This document shows, in pieces, positions 25,550 to 35,008 of a stretch of 64,000 nucleotides of DNA (position 1 is its first letter; each line of letters begins with the position of its first letter). The position numbers and the translations under genes are program-made. A model generated the notes under the pieces. That model was given only the letters and a program-made list of their open reading frames with translations, was not told the origin of the DNA and searched no databases. The stretch is from positions 1 through 64,000 of the forward strand of contig JBBSBI010000008.1 in assembly GCA_038251425.1 (NCBI GenBank), in the 5' to 3' direction. The stretch is from JBBRRP01 sp038251425 (lineage in GTDB: Bacteria > Myxococcota_A > Polyangia > Polyangiales > Polyangiaceae).

Positions 25550-26431
25550 ATGAACCAGCACAACTACATTCCTGGGCTGCTTGAGTTCCCGTTGGCGGCT
25601 TTTCCCGTAGTTGACCATCTTCCCTGGAAGCTGCACCGTCACGGCGACTACGCTGAGCTTGTGATCATTACTGGGGGCCGGGGCAAGCATGTGTTGGAGA
25701 CTGAGTCATTCCCGATCGAGCGGGGCGATGTGTTCTTTGTGCCACTCGGGCTGCCTCACGGCTATGCAGATTGCCAAAGCCTCTGCTTGACCAACATCCT
25801 GTTTGATCCGCGGCGCTTGCCGCTTCCAGAGCATCAGTTGCGGCAGATGCCTGGCTACCATGCACTGTTTAAGCTGGAGCCTGAGCTTCGGGTTCAGCAC
25901 TCCTTCAACAGTCGCCTGCGAGTTGACGACGGAGCCTTGCGAAAGCTCGACGATCTTCTGCAGCACCTGAATCAGGAAGTGCGAGAGCGGAAGCCTGGTT
26001 TTGAAGTGGCGAGCACGTCGCTCCTGTGCGGCGTGTTGGTTGAGCTGTCGCGCCGCTATGCCGCCATGACGAGTCCAATGCCGCAGACGCTCGTTCGGCT
26101 ATCTGGGCTGCTCAATTGGCTCGAAAAGCACCTGAGCGAGCCCGTCACGGTCGACCTCTTGGCGGCCCGGGCCCACATGTCCAGGAGCACCCTCGGGCGT
26201 TGTTTTCGGGAATCCTTTGGGCTCTCTCCGATGGGCTACGTGATCGAGATGCGGCTCAGTAAAGCCGCAACACTCTTACGGGAGACCGAGCTTCATATCC
26301 GAGATGTGGCACTGCGAGTGGGGATTGAAGACGCCAATTACTTCGCGCGCGTGTTTCGCAAACAACAGGGCGTCGAACCGACGGCTTACCGTTCGCGGAA
26401 TCGCACACCCAAGTTGCACCATGTCGCTTGA
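25550..26431 (+). CDS. AraC-family transcriptional regulator with N-terminal cupin
   Basis: The frame is open from 25454, but Met at 25550 (MNQHNYIPGLLEF) is the likely start, giving 293 aa. The N-terminal cupin (HRHGDYAELVIITGG, GDVFFVPLGLPHGY) binds a small effector, often a sugar, as in RhaS-like proteins. The C-terminal AraC DNA-binding domain is complete: LLAARAHMSRSTLGRCFRES and IRDVALRVGIEDANYFARVF. It is divergent from the STAND ATPase gene and ends 5 bases from the DUF1552 gene's stop. Confidence 0.9.
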   Translation: MNQHNYIPGLLEFPLAAFPVVDHLPWKLHRHGDYAELVIITGGRGKHVLETESFPIERGDVFFVPLGLPHGYADCQSLCLTNILFDPRRLPLPEHQLRQMPGYHALFKLEPELRVQHSFNSRLRVDDGALRKLDDLLQHLNQEVRERKPGFEVASTSLLCGVLVELSRRYAAMTSPMPQTLVRLSGLLNWLEKHLSEPVTVDLLAARAHMSRSTLGRCFRESFGLSPMGYVIEMRLSKAATLLRETELHIRDVALRVGIEDANYFARVFRKQQGVEPTAYRSRNRTPKLHHVA

Positions 26432-26436
26432 AGCAC

Positions 26437-27831
26437 TTAGGTTAACTCCCCGAGCGCACCGTCTTTGTAAGCGCCGAAGCCGCTGGCGCTGACGCCTAGG
26501 AGATTCAGGATGCTCACCATCAAGCTGCTGTAGCTGCTATCGGGAGCGTACTTGATGTGGCGGCCGCTCTTCAGCAAGCCACCGGCGTTACCTGCTAGGA
26601 CGATCGGAATGTTGTGAAAGTCGTGGCCTTCGCCCTGACCGCACTCCGAGGCAAACATCACGATGGAGTTGTAGAGCATCGTGTTGGCTCCCTGGACGTT
26701 CTTTTTCATGAGGTCCAGCATGTAGGCGAACTGTTTCAATTCGTCCTCGACGATCCGCGCTTGCTTCTCTAGCCCATTCGGGCTGCTGTCGTGCGAGATG
26801 GCGTGGTGGCCGTCACCGCCGTCCGTGACGTCGAGACCACCTCCGGTCAGCCACGGGAACTGACGCTTGTTGTCGCGGGAAGCCAGCATGAAGCTCGTGA
26901 AGCGCGTGAGGTCGCAGCTCATGGCGAGAACCTGGAGCTGGATCATCGCCTGGGCTCGCTCATTGGAATACGAGCCGTCTATGTGGTCGTATTCTGAGGG
27001 TTGGCCTCCGTAGGCTGGATTGGTGGGGGTGGGAGTTTTGCAGTCAGCGGAGGTGTTTTGGCTTCCCGCGAGCTGCACCTCAAGCTCGCGAATGCTCTGT
27101 GCATGCTCATCTATGCGAGCCACGTCGGTTGCACCCACCTGAAGCTTCATGCGGTCGAGGTCGCCCCGAACGTAGTCGAAAACGCTCTTGTGGTAATCTA
27201 CAAGCGGGGTCGCACCCGAGCCGCCCCCGCCGAATAGCTTTCGAAACAGCGCGACGGGGTCGCGTTCGCAAGGCTCAGCGGCGTTGGCACTCTTCCAAGA
27301 GATGTTGTTGGCGTAGCTGGGCGTACCTATGGCACCTCCGAGCGCCGTCGCCAACACCTTGAATGGGGTGGTGGCTCCGAGCGCATCTGCAGCCACATGG
27401 TCAATCGATGGGAATTCAACTTGCCCGTTGGTCTGGACGCTCCCACCGGTCATGAAGGATGCGTGCCCACGTGAATGCGCGTCGGAAACGATGTCGAGAT
27501 TGCGGTCCGCTTCTGCTTTGTACAGGTTTTGGAGCACCAAGAAGTCGTTTTGGAAGGGGGCGAGTGGCATCAGACAGCGGCTCAGCGCGTAACCTGCGCC
27601 GGTGCTTTGCGGCCAGAAATGCCACGTTGGCTCGCCCGTGGTACCATTCACGCTGACCCCGCAGGGCGTGAAGAACATGGCGAGGTTGGGTTGACGCACA
27701 GTTTGTGCCCCAGCCGGGCGGAGCGCATTCCCATGGTCGTCCAGCATGGCCTCCAGGACGGGCAGACCAATAGCGATGCTGCCCAGGCCGAAGCCGCGCA
27801 ACATGGTTCTACGAGAAAGACGGGGTTTCAT
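26437..27831 (-). CDS. DUF1552 family exported protein
   Basis: A 464-aa protein of the DUF1552 type seen mainly in Planctomycetota and Myxococcota. It starts with a Tat-type signal (MKPRLSRRTMLRGFGLGSIA, twin-Arg in SRRTMLRG). DUF1552-like segments are visible throughout: FFTPCGVSVNG, CERDPVALFRKLFGG, SIRELEVQL and MVSILNLLGV near the end. Related DUF1501 proteins are sulfatase-like, but no catalytic formylglycine site is evident here. Its start overlaps the stop of the upstream DUF1592 gene by one base, so the pair is translationally coupled. Confidence 0.88.
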   Translation of the reverse strand: MKPRLSRRTMLRGFGLGSIAIGLPVLEAMLDDHGNALRPAGAQTVRQPNLAMFFTPCGVSVNGTTGEPTWHFWPQSTGAGYALSRCLMPLAPFQNDFLVLQNLYKAEADRNLDIVSDAHSRGHASFMTGGSVQTNGQVEFPSIDHVAADALGATTPFKVLATALGGAIGTPSYANNISWKSANAAEPCERDPVALFRKLFGGGGSGATPLVDYHKSVFDYVRGDLDRMKLQVGATDVARIDEHAQSIRELEVQLAGSQNTSADCKTPTPTNPAYGGQPSEYDHIDGSYSNERAQAMIQLQVLAMSCDLTRFTSFMLASRDNKRQFPWLTGGGLDVTDGGDGHHAISHDSSPNGLEKQARIVEDELKQFAYMLDLMKKNVQGANTMLYNSIVMFASECGQGEGHDFHNIPIVLAGNAGGLLKSGRHIKYAPDSSYSSLMVSILNLLGVSASGFGAYKDGALGELT

Positions 27832-29708
27832 TACTGAACTCCTGGGGTGATATGACGGAACGAATCGCTGCTGACGAGGCTCACGATAAGCTCCTTAAGA
27901 TTGTACTTGCCAGCTTCAAAGGCTTTGAAGGTGTCGGCCACGGTGCAGGCGTCAATTTCGCCGATCCCGCGCTCGAAGGCGTAGCTCTGGAGATGCTTCA
28001 CAATGCAGCCGCGGGTGGCATTGGAATCATGCAGGAGCTGCTCCAGCTCTTTAGCTCCAAGAAATTCTGGATCTCCCAGCAGCCCATACAACCGACCCTT
28101 GCCGATCAGGTTTTCCTGTTCAAAACCCTTGGGATTGAAGCGCCCAATCAGGTCATATTGCTCGAGCCCAAAGCCCACCGGATCGAGCTGCTGATGGCAC
28201 GCCGCGCACGTTGGATCTGTTGAGTGTGAGGCCAAACGCTTCCGAACGCTGACGTTCGTGTCTGCGGACGGGGTGGGGATCTTTAAGGTTGCGGGGGGCA
28301 GGGGTGGCGAACTGCACAGGAACGTATCGCGGATGTATTTCCCGCGCACGATTGGCGCCAAAACGTCACCACCCACAACGGTGAGGGTGAGCAGAGCCGG
28401 CAGCGTGAGGAATCCTCCACGGGGCTGGTTGGCCGCGAAGGTCACTTTCTGCGCGGCTCCCTGAGCTTGGAGGCCATAGATCGGAGCGATTCCCGAATCG
28501 ACATAACTATAAGAACTCGTCAACAGGTCTGTGAAGTTGGCGTTGTCAGCCCAGTAGAAATCTTCCAGGTAACGCTGACTTTCTCTGAGCATCGACTGAG
28601 CGAGGGTTTCGTTCCACTCAGGATAGCGGTTCTTATCTCGCGGAACCTTTAAGACCTTGGGCAAATTGAGCCAATCTTCGACGAAGCGGTAGAGCCCTTC
28701 CTTGGCGCGCGGATCCGCGAGCATCTGGCGCGCTAGGGCGACTGCATTGCTCGACCGATCGTACTGCTCGGTGAGTGCTTGTTGCATCATGGCTTCATCG
28801 GGCAGCGTTCCCAGAATGAAGTACGACATGCGTTCCAGGAGCGAATAGCTGCTGAGCTGCTTCCAAGCAGGATTCGGCACGGGCATCAGGGGGCCGTCGT
28901 TCGTGGTGTCCTTCTTGTAGAGGAAGAAGGGCGAATTGAGGACGCCCTGAATCACGAGCTTGGCCGCCTTGTACGGGTCGGGATCCGCCGCATTGACGGC
29001 TGCGTGAGCGAGAGTCAGCAGGCCGTCTTTCTGCTGTTGGGTGACGTTTTGGCGGAACCCGCGCCAAATCACCTTTTCGATCAACTGCTTCAAGCAATTG
29101 TCGGAGGCTCCCGAAAGCTCGCAGGGAGCTAATTGGGCACGGCGCTCGGGCGTGCTCAGGGCCTGATTGGCGATGGATTCAGCTGCGTCGTAATACAGTG
29201 CTGCGTGGGCCGAAGAGACGCGCAGCCCCGCGGCATTGTTACTGGTGCCTTCAGCAAATAGACGCACGTTGGTGAGTTCCGTTTGCGGGAGATTTAAGAG
29301 GTCTCGACCTGAAGCCACGAACTCAGGATTGGTGAGCCTTCGCAAATAGGAGCCACCCGGCTTAATCGGGCCGGCACCGCAGGTTCCGACGGGATTCTCA
29401 TCCAACATGGTGTTGACCACTACTTGGGTGGGGGGGGGGACCGATCCAACGCCTGTGGGCGGCGTGGTGGAACCGCCGCCGCCACTGCCGTTACCACCCC
29501 CGATTGGTCCAGGCTTGGCTGCATTGTTTGTGGAAGGTTTGCCGTTGCCGCCATTGCTCGCAACTTGACTGGTGCAGCCAAGGACCAAGCCCAGCACGCT
29601 CGTAAGACATGCGAGACGCAAACGGCTGCGGTTCAATCCGGAGACAGCCGAGCAGTTGATTCTAAGTCGCGGTTGCGGGCTAACGCTAGCCCGAAGCGGG
29701 GTACTCAT
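27831..29708 (-). CDS. DUF1592/DUF1588 (planctomycete-type) lipoprotein with CxxCH
   Basis: A 625-aa exported protein. A hydrophobic stretch ends at lipobox VLGC (Cys45; the long n-region suggests that the true start may be further in), followed by a Gly/Asn-rich tether. Domain order fits the DUF1587 (RRLTNPEFVASGRDLL), DUF1595, DUF1592 (SLLERMSYFILGTLPDEAM), DUF1588 and DUF1585 series. The DUF1588 region has a CAACH motif in DPTCAACHQQLDPVGFGLEQYD, a c-type haem attachment candidate. Such proteins pair with DUF1552 proteins and are thought to act at the cell surface, possibly in polymer breakdown or electron transfer. The role is unproven. Confidence 0.88.
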   Translation of the reverse strand: MSTPLRASVSPQPRLRINCSAVSGLNRSRLRLACLTSVLGLVLGCTSQVASNGGNGKPSTNNAAKPGPIGGGNGSGGGGSTTPPTGVGSVPPPTQVVVNTMLDENPVGTCGAGPIKPGGSYLRRLTNPEFVASGRDLLNLPQTELTNVRLFAEGTSNNAAGLRVSSAHAALYYDAAESIANQALSTPERRAQLAPCELSGASDNCLKQLIEKVIWRGFRQNVTQQQKDGLLTLAHAAVNAADPDPYKAAKLVIQGVLNSPFFLYKKDTTNDGPLMPVPNPAWKQLSSYSLLERMSYFILGTLPDEAMMQQALTEQYDRSSNAVALARQMLADPRAKEGLYRFVEDWLNLPKVLKVPRDKNRYPEWNETLAQSMLRESQRYLEDFYWADNANFTDLLTSSYSYVDSGIAPIYGLQAQGAAQKVTFAANQPRGGFLTLPALLTLTVVGGDVLAPIVRGKYIRDTFLCSSPPLPPATLKIPTPSADTNVSVRKRLASHSTDPTCAACHQQLDPVGFGLEQYDLIGRFNPKGFEQENLIGKGRLYGLLGDPEFLGAKELEQLLHDSNATRGCIVKHLQSYAFERGIGEIDACTVADTFKAFEAGKYNLKELIVSLVSSDSFRHITPGVQ

Positions 29709-30060
29709 GTGTGAAGTATACCTATTTCATGCTCAGTGACTGCTATTTAGTTGCTTCTTTAGTTGCGTATTCCGGCGAATATTGCGTATTCAATTCACAC
29801 CCAAAAGATTCATTCAAAGGCACACTGCCATGCTCCTGAGAATACAAAATTCCAGATTCGCGAACCTCGAAGCGCCTCCGAGAAATCGGCCAATGATCCT
29901 AAGTCAGGAGTGTAGCTGAAGTGGCGTTGCTGAATTAGCGGGTCTTTTGGGTGTCAAACGGCCGACTCGCGAATGGCACACGAAGACACGTGGCGCGAAA
30001 GTGCACGTTGCTCTGCTGAAGCTCTGGCGGAGCCGGCCTGTCACCGAGTATGGTGAGGGC
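29709..30060. other. AT-rich intergenic region with short direct repeats
   Basis: This 352-base stretch lies between the divergent DUF1592 operon and malQ. It is AT-richer than its neighbours. It holds TTTAGTTGC twice (29746-29754 and 29758-29766), TTGCGTATTC twice (29763-29772 and 29782-29791), and between the latter a perfect short inverted repeat TATTC-CGGC-GAATA (29768-29781). The 19-base spacing of the second pair is near two helical turns. The cluster sits 38-83 bases upstream of the DUF1592 start codon and looks like a regulator site. From 29947 an open frame continues into malQ, but its start is placed at 30061. Confidence 0.5.
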
Positions 30061-31596
30061 ATGGAAATCCAGGTTCCTCTGAATCTCCGCCAGAGCGGAC
30101 TGCTCCTCCACCCCACCTCGCTGTCGAGCCCCAACGGGGTCGGGGATCTGGGTGATCCAGCGTTTGAATTTGCTGATTTTTTGCAGCAAGCCGGGCAATC
30201 ACTTTGGCAGATGCTGCCCGTCGGGCCGACTGGCGGCGGCAATTCTCCGTACGACAGCCCTTCCAGCTTTGCGGCGGCAGCGCTGCTGCTTGATTTGAAG
30301 CCACTGGTGTCGCACGGCTGGCTCCCAAGTTCGGCGCTTCAAGCTCCTGCGAAAATGCGGAGCCTCGCCAAAGTTCACTATGGCGCGGCCGCACTGTTTA
30401 AGGAACTCAGGCTCCGTGCTGCGTTCCGCGAAGCAGGCGAGGTGAAGGCGCTCCCGGGCTTTGAAGCCTTCGCGGAACGAAATCGGGATTGGCTCAATGA
30501 TTATGCGCTCTACGTGGCACTGCGCAGAGAGCACGACCGTCGGCCTTGGTTTGAGTGGGAGGAGCCGCTTCGTCGCCGCGAGCCGCAGGCGCTTAGGGCC
30601 GCTCAAGTTCGGCTTGAGCCCGAGATCGCGTACCAATGCTTTCTCCAATTTCTGTTTGATCAACAGTGGCAGAGGCTGCGGAATTACTGTCAGGAGCGCA
30701 GCGTGGCCTTGGTCGGCGATGTTCCGATGTTCGTGCGCTACGATGGCGCAGACGTCTGGGCGAATCAGCATCTGTTCCACTTAGAAGAGGACGGGCAACG
30801 TACTGCGCTGGCTGGAGTTCCGCCCGACTACTTCAGTGCAGATGGGCAGCTTTGGGGGAATCCGGTCTACCGCTGGGAAGCGATGCGGCAAGACGGCTTT
30901 GCGTGGTGGGTGCGTCGTTTGCGTACGGCGCTCGCGCGTTTCGACGTGGTTCGCTTGGACCATTTCATTGGGTTTCATCGGGTGTGGCACGTCGCGCCCG
31001 GGGCCCCGAATGCGCGCGAAGGTCAGTTTGAATACGTCCCAGGCGGCGAGCTGCTCCAAGTGCTGCAGGCCGAACTCAAGCATCTGCCGTTGATTGCGGA
31101 GGATCTCGGGAGCGTCACTGAAGAAGTGCATGCGCTGCGCGACCGCTTTGGTCTGCCCGGAATGCGTGTGTTGCAATTCGCATTTAATGAAGACAATAGC
31201 GACCATTTGCCACAACGCCACACGCCCAATACCGTGGTCTACACGGGTACTCACGACAACGACACCGTTGCCGGATGGTTGGCGGATGAGCGCTCTCGGC
31301 GTGGGGATGGCCGTTGGGTCTACGAGCGTCTGGCTGGATGCCTACGCGAAGCGAAGCTTACCAGTGCAGATGAATCCGATCACTTCACGCTGATTGAGCT
31401 CGCGCTCGCATCGGTGGCCAAAATGAGCGTTTTCCCCGTACAGGACGTCTTAGGCTTGTCGAGCGCCGCGCGCATGAACGTTCCCGGCGAGCCCTTTGGA
31501 AACTGGCAGTGGCGTTTACCGGAGGGAGCGCTAGACAGTTCGTTGGCCGCGCGTCTCCGTGCGCTCACGGAGAAACACGGCCGCAAGGGCCCCTAG
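30061..31596 (+). CDS. malQ: 4-alpha-glucanotransferase
   Basis: A 511-aa amylomaltase (GH77) that transfers alpha-1,4-glucans, used in maltodextrin and glycogen metabolism. The ATG at 30061 follows a good GGTGAGG and matches the expected N-terminus (RQSGLLLHPTSL). Visible family features: MLPVGPTGGGNSPYDSPS, GDVPMFVRYDGADVW, FDVVRLDHFIGFHRVW containing the nucleophile Asp, the acid/base Glu in LIAEDLGSVTEEV and YTGTHDNDTV. It goes with the glycogen synthase at the right end of the window. Confidence 0.95.
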   Translation: MEIQVPLNLRQSGLLLHPTSLSSPNGVGDLGDPAFEFADFLQQAGQSLWQMLPVGPTGGGNSPYDSPSSFAAAALLLDLKPLVSHGWLPSSALQAPAKMRSLAKVHYGAAALFKELRLRAAFREAGEVKALPGFEAFAERNRDWLNDYALYVALRREHDRRPWFEWEEPLRRREPQALRAAQVRLEPEIAYQCFLQFLFDQQWQRLRNYCQERSVALVGDVPMFVRYDGADVWANQHLFHLEEDGQRTALAGVPPDYFSADGQLWGNPVYRWEAMRQDGFAWWVRRLRTALARFDVVRLDHFIGFHRVWHVAPGAPNAREGQFEYVPGGELLQVLQAELKHLPLIAEDLGSVTEEVHALRDRFGLPGMRVLQFAFNEDNSDHLPQRHTPNTVVYTGTHDNDTVAGWLADERSRRGDGRWVYERLAGCLREAKLTSADESDHFTLIELALASVAKMSVFPVQDVLGLSSAARMNVPGEPFGNWQWRLPEGALDSSLAARLRALTEKHGRKGP

Positions 31597-31614
31597 CATT
31601 CCAAGGGCCCCTTG
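31584..31614. terminator. GC-rich hairpin between malQ and the Spy-like gene
   Basis: CAAGGGCCC pairs with GGGCCCTTG in the order found, with one bulged C (31584-31592 with 31605-31614) and a 12-base loop. TTGTT follows. It overlaps the malQ stop and lies between convergent genes, so it may terminate both. Confidence 0.4.
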
Positions 31615-31644
31615 TTAGCCGCGCGCGGGCTTGAATCTTGAATA

Positions 31645-32181
31645 TCAGTGGCCGAAGCGCGCTAGAAAATCAGCGATCTTTTTTCGTTGATCGACGTTCA
31701 GCACCTGCGAAATCTTCACGAGGTTTTGAGTCAAGAGCTCCGAGCCATTCCCAGCGAGTCCGAGTGCTTCTTGTCGCAGGAGTTCAACTTCCTCGGCCTT
31801 GACCTGCGGCGCGGTGAGGGCCGCCTTGAATTTGTCGCGAAGCGCCCGTTTCTCTTCGCGAAGTCGCTTCATTTCGGGCTTCGCGGTGCTAACTATCGTG
31901 CGGATCTGTTGACGTTGGCTATCGGTGGCGTCGACCGTCTTAAAGATAAAATCCAGGCGATTTTCTAAAAAGGCGTCTGTTTTCTCGTCGGACATCCCAA
32001 AGCGGTCTCGGCAGCCGCCGTCTTCAGCCCACGCGCTGCCGTGCTTTGCGAAGAACATCCCGGCAAATGCGATGGCCGGCGCGCCGATCAGCAGCCACTT
32101 GAGGCTGCGACGACGGCGCGGGCTACGGCTGACGCTGGGAGCTGGGCTCTGGGATTCGGGGTTTTGATTGCTGTCTGTCAT
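31645..32181 (-). CDS. Spy/CpxP-like periplasmic protein
   Basis: Met at 32181 has a GAGAG just upstream, giving 178 aa. A basic stretch and one TM or uncleaved signal (WLLIGAPAIAFAGMFFA) anchor it. The periplasmic part is helical and resembles Spy/CpxP/LTXXQ proteins: a pattern of DFIFKTVDATDSQRQQI, SEMKRLREEKRALRDKF-like charged helices and a NVDQRKKIADFL end. Such proteins act as periplasmic chaperones or metal-stress sensors. It is not adjacent to a two-component pair here. Confidence 0.72.
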   Translation of the reverse strand: MTDSNQNPESQSPAPSVSRSPRRRRSLKWLLIGAPAIAFAGMFFAKHGSAWAEDGGCRDRFGMSDEKTDAFLENRLDFIFKTVDATDSQRQQIRTIVSTAKPEMKRLREEKRALRDKFKAALTAPQVKAEEVELLRQEALGLAGNGSELLTQNLVKISQVLNVDQRKKIADFLARFGH

Positions 32182-32346
32182 AAGCTCTCTCGTTTCCTGG
32201 TTAGTGTGAGCGCGCTCTGCGCTCGACCCACTCAATCTGGAGCGGCTTGTTTGTGGAGGCTTTTCGCAAGTGTGAAGTAACGTGAAGTTGGTGGTTTTTG
32301 GATGCCAGGTGCTTGGTGCCCGGTTTCGGGGTAACTTGCTGGCCTC

Positions 32347-33192
32347 GTGCGCGTGCTAATCGTTGGTTTTGGGTATGTGGGGCAAGCTCTGGGTCGAGAG
32401 TTGGCCGCACGCGGTGATCACGTTTTAGGCATTCGGCGCAGCGTAGGGGAGGCGATGCCCGGCGTGGAACAGTGCGCACTCGATGCCACGCAGCCCGGCG
32501 CCTTCGAAGCGTTAACCGGAGACTTCGAAGCGGTTGTGTATGCTGTGGCACCCGGTGAGCGAAGCGACGCGGCCTACTTGAGCGGTTACGTGATGGGCCT
32601 CAAAGAATTGTTGGGCAGCAGTTGGGTGCGGCGAAGCGCGCCGCGTATCGTATTTGTCTCAAGCACGGCGGTTTATGCGGAGTCGGATGGAGGGTGGGTT
32701 GACGAAACGTCAGCGCTCACAATGGAAGCGTTTTCTGCGCGGCGCTTGATCGAAGCCGAGCAGCTCCTGCAGGCGAGTGGGTTGCCTGGAGTGGTCCTGA
32801 GGTTCGCTGGTATTTACGGACCGGGCCGCACGCGCTTTGTCAGCTCGGTACTTCGGGGCGAAGTACCTGGTGACGACGCCGTGCCACGCTACATGAATCG
32901 TATTCATCGGGACGATTGCGTGGGAGCCCTCTTACACCTGCTCGACCTTCCCACACCCGAAGCACTCTATCTCGGCGTCGATGACGAGCCTGCCAGTAGA
33001 AATAGTGTGGTCGGCTGGTTGCTCCAGAACCTTGGCACGGAGAGCGACCGAGTTCCTGCTTCGGGCCGAGGAGGCTCCAGTCGCGAAGTGGGCAACAAGC
33101 GTTGCAGTAACAAGAAACTGCGAGATTCTGGCTACAACTTCCGTTTTCCGAGCTTTCGGGAGGGTTACGCCAGCGTGGTCGACGAGTGCTAA
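32347..33192 (+). CDS. NAD-dependent epimerase/dehydratase family protein
   Basis: A 281-aa extended SDR-like protein starting at GTG 32347. It has the Rossmann signature VLIVGFGYVGQALGREL, then FVSSTAVYAESDGGWVDET (the SxYA site, but without the usual Lys four residues after Tyr), and the substrate-side VLRFAGIYGPGR. It is a YeeZ-like short form rather than a classical sugar epimerase. Since the YxxxK Lys is missing the activity may differ from true epimerases. It ends 9 bases before the aromatic hydroxylase gene. Confidence 0.8.
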   Translation: MRVLIVGFGYVGQALGRELAARGDHVLGIRRSVGEAMPGVEQCALDATQPGAFEALTGDFEAVVYAVAPGERSDAAYLSGYVMGLKELLGSSWVRRSAPRIVFVSSTAVYAESDGGWVDETSALTMEAFSARRLIEAEQLLQASGLPGVVLRFAGIYGPGRTRFVSSVLRGEVPGDDAVPRYMNRIHRDDCVGALLHLLDLPTPEALYLGVDDEPASRNSVVGWLLQNLGTESDRVPASGRGGSSREVGNKRCSNKKLRDSGYNFRFPSFREGYASVVDEC

Positions 33193-33201
33193 ACTTGAGC
33201 A

Positions 33202-34977
33202 ATGGGTTCAGAAGCGAAACGCGCTCCCTCGCACACCCGTGAGCGAATCCCGCCGCACTTGCGGCAGTACGTCGTCCACCAAGATTTGACCGAGTACAAC
33301 GAGATTGATCAAGCGGTGTGGCGCTTCGTGCTCTTGCAGCTTCACACCCGGCTCCAAGCAACCGCGCACAGTGCCTACGTCGAAGGCCTTGCTGCCGCAG
33401 GGATCGGCGTGGAACGCATTCCAAGCATCGACGCGATGGACGCACTGCTCGCTCAATCCGGTTGGGGTGCCGTGTGCGTGGACGGCTTCATTCCGCCACT
33501 CGCCTTTCAAGAGTTTCAGGCCCTTGGGATTTTACCCATCTCTGCGAACATGCGCAGCCTCGATCACCTAGTATACACGCCTGCGCCGGACATCATTCAC
33601 GAAGCAGCAGGGCACGCGCCGATCCTGTCGGATCTCGTGTATGCAGATTACCTGCGGAAAATTGGTCGGGCGGGAGCTTTGGCGTTTTCCTCGCGTGAGG
33701 ATGCGCGCTTGTATCGAACTGTCTTCACGCTGAGCGAGCTGAAAGAAGAACCGAATGCGACGCAGGCGCAGCTCGTTGCCGCTGAAAGCGCCGTACGGGA
33801 AGCGCAGGCCCAAGTGTTGGCGTCGAGTGAGGCCGCGCGCCTCTCCCGGCTCTATTGGTGGACGGCCGAATATGGCCTGATCGGTCGTTGCGATGATTAT
33901 CGGCTGTATGGCGCGGGCTTGCTGTCTTCGCTCGCAGAAAGCCATTTCTGTCACGATGCCAGCGTCAAAAAGTTTCCGCTTTCTCCCGTGTGTCTGGACG
34001 TCCCCTTCGACATCACGAAGCCGCAACCGCAGTTGTTCGTCGCTCGCGACTTTGAGCAGTTGCATGAGGTGTTGCAGGATGCCGAGGCGTCGCTTGCTCA
34101 CGCGCTCGGCGGCTCACGCGCTCTCACGGTGGCGCGAGCTTCCGGTGAGCTGGCCACGCTGGAGTTCGAGCACGGGCCTGAGCTTATTGGTCAAGTGGTC
34201 GATTTTGGCGGAAGTGAGCAAGTCGAGTGGGTGGCCGTTGCGGGGCCTTTGGCATGGGTTACTCTGGGTCAGATCGAGGCGCGCTCTCCAGCACTTGAAG
34301 ACGCGATGCTGGTTCCCATTGGGAAGCTTCGAGGCACAAGCTCGGAGTTCCTCAGCGAAGGGGAGTTTTGCAGGATTTTCTCGGCAATCGGTGGCGAGGT
34401 AGAGCTTGAATGGGATTCCGGGTTTCGGTGTCGCGGGATTCTTGAGCGGACCTGGTTGAATGCGGAAGGCTTCGTTTTTGGTGTGACGCTCGGGAATTTC
34501 TTGCTCACACATGCGGGCTCTCCGGAGCACACACGATCCGGCGATCACTTGGAGCTTGGACTGGTTTCTACCTTCCGAACGCTACGCCGTGGAGCCTCCT
34601 GCTCAGATTTCTATCCGCCAACCCAGTTTTCAGAAAGACGGATCCCGAAGCGGCGAATCTTCAATCAGACTCAACAGTCGCTGCTCGGCTTGTATGAACG
34701 AGCCGTTCTTGTGTTTCGCTCAGAGCTTGGTAGCCGGGCCGCGCAGGAATTTGAAACACTGTATCGCCGTTTGCAGCAGGAATTTCCTGCCGAATGGTTG
34801 CTACGTTGGAACTTGTTGGAGTGCCTCTTGAAGCTCGATTTCTCGGGGCCCCTGCGTGGCGAGCTACTTTCTGACCTTGAAGATCTTGAGATCCGGTATC
34901 AGCACCGGCAGCCCGTCGCATCGGGTTTGAGGTATCTGGAGGGCTTGGTCCGCAGCGGCTCAACGAAGCGGGATTGA
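33202..34977 (+). CDS. Biopterin-dependent aromatic amino acid hydroxylase, long form
   Basis: A 591-aa protein whose first ~290 residues form a phenylalanine-4-hydroxylase-like catalytic domain. The iron ligands are His133 and His138 in DIIHEAAGHAP and Glu223 in WWTAEYGLIG. Bacterial PheH is usually 260-300 aa; this one has a ~300-residue C-terminal extension (about 290-591) with no recognised domain, featuring strand-rich segments and a helical end. It presumably hydroxylates Phe (or Trp/Tyr) with tetrahydropterin. Similar long forms are known in some bacteria. It sits 9 bases after the epimerase-like gene. Confidence 0.9.
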   Translation: MGSEAKRAPSHTRERIPPHLRQYVVHQDLTEYNEIDQAVWRFVLLQLHTRLQATAHSAYVEGLAAAGIGVERIPSIDAMDALLAQSGWGAVCVDGFIPPLAFQEFQALGILPISANMRSLDHLVYTPAPDIIHEAAGHAPILSDLVYADYLRKIGRAGALAFSSREDARLYRTVFTLSELKEEPNATQAQLVAAESAVREAQAQVLASSEAARLSRLYWWTAEYGLIGRCDDYRLYGAGLLSSLAESHFCHDASVKKFPLSPVCLDVPFDITKPQPQLFVARDFEQLHEVLQDAEASLAHALGGSRALTVARASGELATLEFEHGPELIGQVVDFGGSEQVEWVAVAGPLAWVTLGQIEARSPALEDAMLVPIGKLRGTSSEFLSEGEFCRIFSAIGGEVELEWDSGFRCRGILERTWLNAEGFVFGVTLGNFLLTHAGSPEHTRSGDHLELGLVSTFRTLRRGASCSDFYPPTQFSERRIPKRRIFNQTQQSLLGLYERAVLVFRSELGSRAAQEFETLYRRLQQEFPAEWLLRWNLLECLLKLDFSGPLRGELLSDLEDLEIRYQHRQPVASGLRYLEGLVRSGSTKRD

Positions 34978-35008
34978 CAGGCACGGACGCGCATGGTCGC
35001 TTCGCTCA

